Positions 1 to 5,015 of a stretch of 5,015 nucleotides of DNA are shown here, one piece after another. The translations under genes were made by a program, and so were the position numbers. Position 1 is the first letter of the stretch; every line of letters starts with the position of its first letter. The stretch is from Methanocellales archaeon (lineage in GTDB: Archaea > Halobacteriota > UBA148 > JAJOKI01), in assembly GCA_021129915.1 (NCBI GenBank), contig JAJOKI010000102.1:1-5015 (forward strand), read 5' to 3'. The notes beneath the pieces are model-generated. The model was not told the DNA's origin and searched no databases. It worked only from the letters and a program-made list of their open reading frames with translations.

Positions 1-1
1 T

Positions 2-1018
2 GGCGCATATATCCCACGGTATCGGATTAAGATCGAAGAGATTGCAAGAGTATGGGGCGACAATCCGGACCTTATTAAAAAGGGATTGCTCGTATGTGAA
101 AAATCCGTGCCTGACATCGATGAAGATGCGGCGACCATTGCGGTAGAGGCGGCAAGAAATGCGGTTCGCAGGAACAATATCGATCCCAAGGAGATCGGAG
201 CGATTTATGTTGGTTCAGAGAGTCACCCCTATGCAGTCAAACCTACAGCTACGATAGTTGCAGAGGCGATTCAGGCAACGCCTGACTTGACTGCTGCAGA
301 TTTTGAATTTGCCTGCAAAGCGGGCACGGCGGCAATTCAAACCTGCATGGGAGAGGTAACCGCCGGAATGGTCGATTACGGCATGGCCATTGGCTCGGAC
401 GTCTCACAAAGTGCACCCGGCGATGTACTGGAATATACGACAGCTGCTGGTGGAGCTGCTTACATCATCGGAAAGAGAAACCTTATCGCCAAAATAGAGG
501 ATACCATATCCTTTACCACGGACACTCCTGACTTTTGGAGACGAGAGGGGATGAATTATCCAATGCATGGGGGGAGGTTTACTGGTGCGCCCGCATATTT
601 TAAGCATATCGTCTCCGCGACGAAGAACCTGATGATGAAAAACGATACGGAACCCCGTGATTATGACTATGTGGTATTTCACCAGCCCAATGGCAAATTT
701 CCATTAAAAGCGGCAAGGATGCTGGGGTTCTCGGAAGAGCAGGTTAGGCCGGGGTTGGTTGTATCTATGTTGGGCAATACATACTCCGGCTCATCATTGA
801 TAGGTCTGGCAGCGGTCCTCGACATGGCAAAAGCAGGGTCCAGGATACTGATGACATCGTTCGGCTCGGGTGCCGGCAGTGATTCATTTTGCATTACCGT
901 GACCGATGGCATCGAGGATGTGCAGGGTAGAGCACCAACCGTTCAGGAACTTCTGAAAAATCCCAAGCATATAGATTATGCAGTATATGCGAAACACAAA
1001 GGAAAAATAGTGATGTAA
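2..1018 (+). CDS. Hydroxymethylglutaryl-CoA synthase, archaeal type (5' end outside window)
   Basis: Condenses acetyl-CoA with acetoacetyl-CoA to give HMG-CoA, the second step of the mevalonate pathway, in the cytoplasm. The frame is open from base 2 and already reads [19 protein letters not shown] there, the usual N-terminal block of archaeal HMGCS, so the true start should lie roughly ten codons upstream. The TTG at 86 is internal and should not be used as the start. The 338 visible residues fit a family length near 350. The thiolase-fold catalytic residues can be read: Glu in [10 protein letters not shown] (codon 218), nucleophile Cys in [11 protein letters not shown] (codon 314) and His in [10 protein letters not shown] (codon 680). 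The conserved GNTYSGSS and [10 protein letters not shown] blocks follow. The gene ends 2 nt before the thiolase gene, with which it is expected to form a complex. Family assignment is very secure; residue roles come from family knowledge. Confidence 0.96.
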   Translation, partial: GAYIPRYRIKIEEIARVWGDNPDLIKKGLLVCEKSVPDIDEDAATIAVEAARNAVRRNNIDPKEIGAIYVGSESHPYAVKPTATIVAEAIQATPDLTAADFEFACKAGTAAIQTCMGEVTAGMVDYGMAIGSDVSQSAPGDVLEYTTAAGGAAYIIGKRNLIAKIEDTISFTTDTPDFWRREGMNYPMHGGRFTGAPAYFKHIVSATKNLMMKNDTEPRDYDYVVFHQPNGKFPLKAARMLGFSEEQVRPGLVVSMLGNTYSGSSLIGLAAVLDMAKAGSRILMTSFGSGAGSDSFCITVTDGIEDVQGRAPTVQELLKNPKHIDYAVYAKHKGKIVM

Positions 1019-1020
1019 AC

Positions 1021-2193
1021 ATGAGAGATGTTGCGATAATTGGAATAGGCTGTACGCATTTCGGCGAAATGTGGGAGCGGTCGTTTAGGGATCTGTTCGT
1101 CGAGGCTGGTTCGGACGCTTTAGACGATGCGGCCATTCATGGCGAAGAAATCGATGCACTATACGTTGGAAATATGAGCGCTGGCAGGTTCATCGATCAA
1201 GAGCATGTCGGTGCCCTGATAGTCGATTACGCAGGGCTGGCAGGCTCATTGCATATGCCCAGTACGCGGGTAGAGGCTGCATGCGCCTCCGGTGGACTTG
1301 CCCTGCGGCAGGCCTTCCTTGCAGTTGCCTCGGGGCACCACGATATCGTGGTGGCGGCTGGTGTTGAAAAGATGACTGATGTTGAAACTGAGACGACGAT
1401 TGATGCGCTCGCTTCTGCCGCTGACCGGGAGTGGGAGGGATTCATGGGTGCTACGTTTCCTGGATTATATGCCATGATAGCACGCTTACATATGCATAAA
1501 TATGGCACCACCCAGGAGCAACTGGCACAGGTAGCGGTTAAAAATCACCACAATGCAGCGATGAATCCCAAGGCACAGTACAAAAACGAGATATCGACAT
1601 CAGTTGTTTTGAACTCCGCAATGATAGCAGACCCGCTTAGGATTTATGATTGTTCGCCGATAACCGATGGTGCTGCCGCCATAGTACTTGCGCCGGCGGA
1701 AGTCGCACGCCGGTTCACCGATACTCCTGTGTACGTAAGCGCTTCAGCGCAGGCAAGTGATACCATCGCACTCCATGATAGACGGGACATCACCACCCTG
1801 GATGCGACCGTACATGCCGCAAGATGGGCGTATAAAAGAGCAGGTATAGGGCCAGAAGACATCCACCTGGCGGAAGTTCACGACTGTTTTACTATCGCTG
1901 AGATCTGTGCAATCGAGGACCTTGGCTTCGTCAAAAAGGGCGAAGGCGGCCCTGTCACCGAAGAAGGTATGACTGCACTGGATGGCAAGATACCGATAAA
2001 CCCAAGCGGCGGCTTAAAAGCCTGTGGACATCCTGTTGGTGCAACGGGCGTAAAACAAGCAGTGGAAATCATCTCACAGCTTCGAGGAGAGGCAGGAAAA
2101 CGACAAGTGGCTAAAGCAGAGATGGGTTTGACCCATAATGTCGGAGGTACCGGTGGAACGGCAATAGTCCATATTCTGAGCATTAATAGGTGA
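1021..2193 (+). CDS. Acetoacetyl-CoA thiolase (acetyl-CoA C-acetyltransferase), archaeal SCP2-like
   Basis: Joins two acetyl-CoA into acetoacetyl-CoA, the first step of the mevalonate pathway. The protein has 390 residues, normal for the family. It opens with [13 protein letters not shown], the typical archaeal thiolase start. The nucleophile is Cys88 in EAACASGG (codon 1282). His287 in [10 protein letters not shown] and His337 in [10 protein letters not shown] are the other active-site residues expected from the family. The C-terminus carries [10 protein letters not shown] in place of the CxG loop of bacterial biosynthetic thiolases, which marks the SCP2-like archaeal subgroup. The ATG at 1021 lies 2 nt after the HMGCS stop, so the two are almost certainly translated together. 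The equilibrium of this reaction is unfavourable, and archaea overcome it by coupling to HMGCS in a complex. A role in another acyl-CoA pathway is possible on sequence alone, but the operon argues strongly for mevalonate synthesis. Confidence 0.95.
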   Translation: MRDVAIIGIGCTHFGEMWERSFRDLFVEAGSDALDDAAIHGEEIDALYVGNMSAGRFIDQEHVGALIVDYAGLAGSLHMPSTRVEAACASGGLALRQAFLAVASGHHDIVVAAGVEKMTDVETETTIDALASAADREWEGFMGATFPGLYAMIARLHMHKYGTTQEQLAQVAVKNHHNAAMNPKAQYKNEISTSVVLNSAMIADPLRIYDCSPITDGAAAIVLAPAEVARRFTDTPVYVSASAQASDTIALHDRRDITTLDATVHAARWAYKRAGIGPEDIHLAEVHDCFTIAEICAIEDLGFVKKGEGGPVTEEGMTALDGKIPINPSGGLKACGHPVGATGVKQAVEIISQLRGEAGKRQVAKAEMGLTHNVGGTGGTAIVHILSINR

Positions 2194-2194
2194 T
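2189..2194 (+). promoter_or_regulatory. Ribosome binding site of the DUF35 gene
   Basis: The bases GGTGAT match the anti-Shine-Dalgarno of archaeal 16S rRNA exactly. They overlap the thiolase stop codon (TGA 2191-2193) and stand 3 nt before the ATG at 2198. This fixes the DUF35 start and implies translational coupling with the thiolase gene. A related GTGAT sits at 2589-2593 before the reductase gene. Confidence 0.6.
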
Positions 2195-2197
2195 AAC

Positions 2198-2602
2198 ATG
2201 ACAGTGCCAAGATTCTGGAGACACATATCGGCGAGATATAATTTAACTGGAACGCGGTGTAAAAGTTGCGGGGAATGTTATTTCCCTCCGAGGACCACCT
2301 GTCCAGTATGCAGAAGAGACGGGAAAATCACAGAATACAGGTTCAAAGGAACGGGAGAAGTGGTCACATACACAGTGGTATATTCGGCGTCCGACCGTTT
2401 CAACAAGCAAACACCATACGTGCTTGCCATAATCAAATTAGAGGAGGGACCGCAATTGACCGGGCAGGTAATATGTGGTCCTGCAGAGATCCAAATTGGT
2501 ATGAAAGTAAGGTCTGTTTTCCGGAAGTTGGGAGAAGACCGTCCTGAAGGCATCATATATTATGGCACTAAATTCATACCGGCTGGACGTGATTTAAAAT
2601 GA
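2198..2602 (+). CDS. DUF35 zinc-ribbon/OB-fold protein, scaffold of the thiolase-HMGCS complex
   Basis: A small 134-residue protein with the two-part DUF35 architecture. An N-terminal helix ([11 protein letters not shown]) leads into a rubredoxin-like zinc ribbon with Cys21, Cys24, Cys35 and Cys38 ([18 protein letters not shown]). An OB fold follows from about residue 45 to the end ([44 protein letters not shown]). In the methanogen structure reported for this system, the DUF35 protein bridges thiolase and HMG-CoA synthase and helps form a shared CoA-binding site, so acetoacetyl-CoA passes directly between them. Here the gene lies right after both partners, 4 nt downstream of the thiolase, which supports the same role. 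It probably has no catalytic activity of its own. Its stop codon overlaps the start of the reductase gene (ATGA, 2599-2602). Confidence 0.93.
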   Translation: MTVPRFWRHISARYNLTGTRCKSCGECYFPPRTTCPVCRRDGKITEYRFKGTGEVVTYTVVYSASDRFNKQTPYVLAIIKLEEGPQLTGQVICGPAEIQIGMKVRSVFRKLGEDRPEGIIYYGTKFIPAGRDLK

Positions 2603-3876
2603 GCAAAACATCGAGGATTCCTGGTTTTTATAATTTAAACCCTCAAGAAAGAGGAGAGAAGGTCAAAGAGTTTGCTGCCCTAGATGATGCATCTCTAAAA
2701 AACATCAGCAAAACCGGGGCACTGGAATTGGATAAAGTGGACAAGATGGTCGAAAATGCAGTCGGCGTAATGGAAGTGCCTCTTGGGATTGCTACGAACT
2801 TCCTGGTCAATGGCAGGGATTATTTGATACCGATGGCAACCGAGGAGCCCTCTGTCATCGCAGCTGCCAGCAATGCCGCCAAAATAGCAAGACATAAAGG
2901 GGGCTTCACAGCAAGCACAACAGAGCCGATAATGATAGGGCAGATTCAACTGATGTGCGAAGACCCATGCGCAGCAAGGCAGGCTATTCTAAATGCAAAA
3001 GGAGATATCCTAACACTGGCAAACGAGCAGAATCCGACATTGGTAAAATTTGGCGGCGGAGCCAAAGATGTAGAGGTGCGGATCATCGAGACTTCCGCAG
3101 GTCCAATGGTGATCACTCATCTGCTTGTCGATTGTCGTGATGCAATGGGCGCAAATGCAGTCAATACGATGGCGGAGGCAGTGACACCTCTTATTGAAGG
3201 GGCGACTTCCGGCAAGGTATATCTCAGAATTATTTCCAACCTAGCGGTTAAGAGACTGGCTAAAGCGCAGGCGACATTCTCCATGGATGTACTGGGAGGA
3301 GAAGATGTCGTCGATGGAATAATTGTGGCGCAGAAATTCGCAGAATCCGATGCATACAGAGCGGCGACGCACAACAAGGGCATAATGAATGGCATTACTG
3401 CAGTGGCGTTAGCGACTGGCAATGATACCAGAGCCATAGAGGCGGGTGCGCACTCATATGCAGCGATATCAAATGCATATAAACCCCTGACGAACTATGA
3501 GAAGGACGAGAATGGGGATTTAGCAGGGACGATCGAGCTGCCAATTGCGGTCGGTACGGTTGGCGGTGTCACCAGAGTCCATCCGACGGCAATGGTTAAC
3601 CTAAAGATTTTGGGAGTGAAAACCGCATCAGAACTGGCGCAGGTCATGGCATCGGTTGGCCTGGCACAAAACCTTGCTGCACTTCGCGCTTTGGCGACAG
3701 AGGGAATACAGAGGGGGCACATGTCCTTGCATGCAAAAAACATAGCGGTCATGGCAGGCGCAACTGGTGACATGGTGGAGAAGATTGCAGGTGTTCTGGT
3801 CGAAGAGGGAAGGATACGATTGGACCGAGCTAAAGAGCTTCTGGAAAGCTACGAGGGGGAAAATGAGAAGGGATAA
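2599..3876 (+). CDS. mvaA: HMG-CoA reductase, class II
   Basis: Reduces HMG-CoA to mevalonate with two NAD(P)H, the committed step towards archaeal isoprenoid lipids. The 425 residues align almost end to end with class II enzymes such as P. mevalonii MvaA (428 aa): [10 protein letters not shown] at the start, then [53 protein letters not shown] and [11 protein letters not shown]. Catalytic residues by family comparison are Glu83, Lys260 (HNKG), Asp276 ([10 protein letters not shown]) and His374 (GHMSLHAKN). There is no N-terminal membrane segment, so the enzyme should be soluble. Many archaea carry the class I enzyme instead; class II in archaea is attributed to transfer from bacteria. Some class II enzymes are catabolic and are named degradative, but this operon points to biosynthesis. 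Coenzyme preference (NADH or NADPH) cannot be settled here. The start overlaps the DUF35 stop by 4 nt and the 3' end overlaps panB by 14 nt. Confidence 0.96.
   Translation: MSKTSRIPGFYNLNPQERGEKVKEFAALDDASLKNISKTGALELDKVDKMVENAVGVMEVPLGIATNFLVNGRDYLIPMATEEPSVIAAASNAAKIARHKGGFTASTTEPIMIGQIQLMCEDPCAARQAILNAKGDILTLANEQNPTLVKFGGGAKDVEVRIIETSAGPMVITHLLVDCRDAMGANAVNTMAEAVTPLIEGATSGKVYLRIISNLAVKRLAKAQATFSMDVLGGEDVVDGIIVAQKFAESDAYRAATHNKGIMNGITAVALATGNDTRAIEAGAHSYAAISNAYKPLTNYEKDENGDLAGTIELPIAVGTVGGVTRVHPTAMVNLKILGVKTASELAQVMASVGLAQNLAALRALATEGIQRGHMSLHAKNIAVMAGATGDMVEKIAGVLVEEGRIRLDRAKELLESYEGENEKG
3853..3860 (+). promoter_or_regulatory. Ribosome binding site that decides the panB start
   Basis: The purine run GAGGGGGA lies 2 nt before the ATG at 3863, inside the last codons of the reductase gene. 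It favours 3863 over the in-frame GTG at 3767, which would add 32 residues ([15 protein letters not shown]...) that do not resemble any PanB N-terminus and would overlap the reductase gene by 110 nt. Confidence 0.6.
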
Positions 3877-4660
3877 GGTCACCGTGCCAAAATTGATGGA
3901 AATGAAGAAATCTGGAAAGAAGATTACCATGCTCACTGCCTATGATTGCTCTTTTGCAGAGATATTGGATGAAGTGGGAATCGATATCTTGTTGGTGGGG
4001 GACTCTTTGGGGAACGTGATCTTGGGCTATGATAATACCATTCCCGTGACGATGGAAGATGTCATCCATCACACAAAAGCGGTTTTTAGGGGCGTAAAGA
4101 ACGCTTTGGTGGTAGGTGATATGCCCTTCATGTCATATTTCAGCAGAGAAGAGACACTGAGAAATGCCGGCAGATTGATCCAGGCAGGGGCGGAAGCCGT
4201 CAAACTAGAGGGCGGTTTGGTATTTGAGGATAAAATCAGAGCTCTAACAGAGGTTGGCATCCCGGTCATGGGGCACGTTGGTCTGTTGCCACAATCCATA
4301 CACCAGATGGGGGGTTATAAAGTTCAGGGCAGGACTCCTGAAGCTGCAAAAAAGATACTGAACGATGCAAAAGCCGTTGAGCAAGCAGGGGCATTCTCGG
4401 TCGTATTGGAGGGAATGCCCTCAGACCTGGCAAAAAAGATCACCGAAGAACTCAAGATTCCGACGATTGGCATAGGCGCAGGAGTTCATTGCGATGGACA
4501 GGTTCTCGTGACCCACGACCTCATGGGGTTTTATGAAAAGACGCCAAGATTCGTGAAGAGATACGCAAATCTGAGGAAGGTCATCTTGGAGGCGTCCAGA
4601 AAATATAAAGAAGACGTGGAGGAAGGAGCGTTTCCCACCGATGGATATGGTTATTCATGA
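3863..4660 (+). CDS. panB: 3-methyl-2-oxobutanoate hydroxymethyltransferase (ketopantoate hydroxymethyltransferase)
   Basis: Transfers a hydroxymethyl group from a methylene-pterin cofactor to 2-oxoisovalerate, giving ketopantoate, the first step towards pantoate and coenzyme A. From the ATG at 3863 it has 265 residues, normal for this Mg-dependent TIM-barrel family. It starts [23 protein letters not shown], as PanB proteins do. Metal and substrate residues expected from the family are Asp47 (LVGDSLGN), Asp86 ([10 protein letters not shown]), Lys114 and Glu116 (VKLEGG) and the catalytic Glu183 (VVLEGMP). The IPTIGIGAG and [13 protein letters not shown] blocks follow. It overlaps the reductase gene by 14 nt and so belongs to the same transcript. 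Archaea usually continue with ketopantoate reductase and pantoate kinase; neither is in this window. The one-carbon donor in a methanopterin-using host may not be tetrahydrofolate, which is inference only. Confidence 0.96.
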   Translation: MRRDKVTVPKLMEMKKSGKKITMLTAYDCSFAEILDEVGIDILLVGDSLGNVILGYDNTIPVTMEDVIHHTKAVFRGVKNALVVGDMPFMSYFSREETLRNAGRLIQAGAEAVKLEGGLVFEDKIRALTEVGIPVMGHVGLLPQSIHQMGGYKVQGRTPEAAKKILNDAKAVEQAGAFSVVLEGMPSDLAKKITEELKIPTIGIGAGVHCDGQVLVTHDLMGFYEKTPRFVKRYANLRKVILEASRKYKEDVEEGAFPTDGYGYS

Positions 4661-4727
4661 CGCGGTCACATATCTTAAATAATCTTTCCCAATTGTTATC
4701 TGTCACCAAATAAGATTTCACTTAACG
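4661..4727 (+). other. AT-rich spacer after panB, possible transcription end
   Basis: This 67-base stretch after the panB stop has no coding frame of note. It contains the TATA-like string CTTAAATAAT (4675-4684), short T-rich tracts and a 6-base inverted pair, ATCTTA (4672-4677) with TAAGAT (4711-4716). No strong hairpin with a U-run is present. The operon transcript probably ends here or in the hairpin just downstream. The TATA-like string could start a short transcript covering the structured island, but one such match in AT-rich DNA is weak evidence. Confidence 0.25.
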
Positions 4728-4863
4728 TTCCGAGCGTATCTGAAGTTCCCCAAAGGGGAATTTGGGCGAACGAAGTGAGCCGTATAGCCCGTGTTATATG
4801 GTCCGGGCGTAGCGAGGACGAAGGAGCGACAGCGACCGAAAAGTTGCCCCGAACCCCAAATTC
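4728..4863. repeat. G+C-rich structured intergenic island, probable dispersed repeat or structured RNA
   Basis: The base composition changes sharply from AT-rich flanks to a G+C-rich block whose plus strand is strongly purine-biased from about 4803 to 4843 (AGCGAGGACGAAGGAGCGAC and similar). A 9-base inverted pair, GAATTTGGG (4758-4766) with CCCAAATTC (4855-4863), could close the block. Inside are CCGTATA (4780-4786) with TATATGG (4795-4801), and GCCCG (4787-4791) with CGGGC (4804-4808), which cannot both form. An imperfect direct repeat links CCGAGCGTATC (4730-4740) and CCGGGCGTAGC (4803-4813). Both strands lack a convincing reading frame. The GAACGAAGTGAGC and GAGCGACAGCGAC style of sequence is typical of dispersed intergenic repeats. 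No copy number can be judged from one window, so a unique structured RNA remains possible. Confidence 0.5.
4746..4760. repeat. Perfect short hairpin TTCCCC-AAA-GGGGAA
   Basis: TTCCCC (4746-4751) pairs perfectly with GGGGAA (4755-4760) across a three-base AAA loop. It sits at the left edge of the structured island, 86 nt after the panB stop. It is not followed by a T-run on the plus strand, so it is not a classical intrinsic terminator. It could protect the 3' end of the operon mRNA or be one end of the repeat element. Its right arm shares bases with the 9-base inverted pair that closes the island, so the two structures compete. Confidence 0.45.
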
Positions 4864-5013
4864 AAATTAATAGTAAAAATAAAGATATTGGTATCTTCAC
4901 ATAATTTCTATATGTTCCAAAGTCATCCCGCGTAATCAAAACCCCTTTATTAAATGATTTGTGACGATAGGTTATAAAAGATGCTCTACGATATTTTCGG
5001 CGATTACGCGCTC
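4862..5013 (-). pseudogene. Remnant of an archaeal AAA ATPase (AAA_14/DUF4143-like), C-terminal scraps
   Basis: Read on the minus strand, 5013 to 4975 gives ERVIAENIVEHLL and then a TAA stop. It resembles the segment (…VENIVYNHL…) before the nuclease-like domain of DUF4143 proteins. In the next frame, 4963 to 4865 gives HKSFNKGVLITRDDFGTYRN followed by YVKIPISLFLLLI and the TGA at 4862-4864. This resembles the end of the same family, where a (V/I)ITRDxxG string precedes a KxIPxxLFLL terminus. In intact members some 60 or more residues separate these two blocks; here only about ten codons and a frame change do. That suggests an internal deletion plus frameshift in a dead gene. The rest, including the ATPase domain, would lie beyond the right edge. 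The family call rests on recalled motif similarity in short peptides, so it is tentative. Chance open frames are the alternative. Confidence 0.4.
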
Positions 5014-5015
5014 AC

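Noticed and set aside
86..1018. TTG at 86 as the start of HMG-CoA synthase
   Set aside because: The frame upstream to base 2 encodes conserved HMGCS residues (GAYIPRYRI), so the TTG is internal and the gene is cut by the window edge.
3767..4660. Longer panB beginning at GTG 3767
   Set aside because: The extra 32 residues are a shadow of the reductase C-terminus in another frame and have no PanB similarity; ATG 3863 has a good binding site and yields the normal length.
4780..4801. Integron attC-like site in the island
   Set aside because: The GTTATAT string departs from the attC core consensus, no matching opposite core was found, and no integrase is present.
4728..4863. CRISPR array
   Set aside because: There are no regularly spaced identical repeats; the similar strings are short, imperfect and irregular.
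4882..4897. Palindrome AAGATATTGGTATCTT as an operator
   Set aside because: It falls inside the minus-strand remnant that encodes KIPIS, no start codon with coding support follows it, and a 6-base arm can arise by chance in AT-rich DNA.
4972..4979. TTATAAAA as an archaeal TATA box for a rightward gene
   Set aside because: It matches the consensus but overlaps the minus-strand remnant, and too little sequence follows to show a gene.
4981..5015. Start of a plus-strand gene (MLYDIFGDYAL...)
   Set aside because: The eleven codons are antisense to the ERVIAENIVEHLL peptide and there is no ribosome binding site in front.

Overview
The window reads as a piece of an archaeal chromosome, probably euryarchaeotal. 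Four features support this: an archaeal-type HMG-CoA synthase, an SCP2-like archaeal thiolase and a DUF35 (zinc ribbon plus OB fold) protein in that order; GGTGAT-like ribosome binding sites; heavy use of ATA, AGA and AGG codons; and a tightly packed operon. The HMG-CoA reductase is the class II (Pseudomonas mevalonii-like) form. Among archaea this form is best known from Archaeoglobales and Thermoplasmatales, where it is thought to have come from bacteria by lateral transfer. An Archaeoglobus- or ANME-1/Methanophagales-like host is a reasonable guess, but the window does not prove it.

Positions 1-4660 hold five same-strand genes with spacings of 2 nt, 4 nt, a 4-nt overlap and a 14-nt overlap. 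In order they are HMG-CoA synthase (5' end cut off by the window edge), acetoacetyl-CoA thiolase, DUF35 scaffold protein, class II HMG-CoA reductase (mvaA) and ketopantoate hydroxymethyltransferase (panB). The first four make up the upper mevalonate pathway: two acetyl-CoA give acetoacetyl-CoA (thiolase), then HMG-CoA (synthase), then mevalonate (reductase). The first three are expected to form the known archaeal thiolase/DUF35/HMGCS channelling complex. PanB makes ketopantoate for coenzyme A, so the operon joins the first steps of membrane-lipid isoprenoid synthesis to synthesis of the CoA carrier those steps use.

Positions 4661-5015 contain no intact gene. An AT-rich spacer (4661-4727) is followed by a G+C-rich, strongly structured, purine-skewed island (about 4728-4863) that looks like a dispersed intergenic repeat or a structured RNA. 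On the minus strand, from the right edge to 4862, two short out-of-frame peptide matches resemble the C-terminal part of an archaeal AAA ATPase of the AAA_14/DUF4143 type with its middle missing. This is read as a decayed gene.

No complete new defence, mobile or CRISPR system was seen. The most unusual parts are the class II reductase inside an archaeal mevalonate operon, the panB linkage, and the island abutting the gene remnant.
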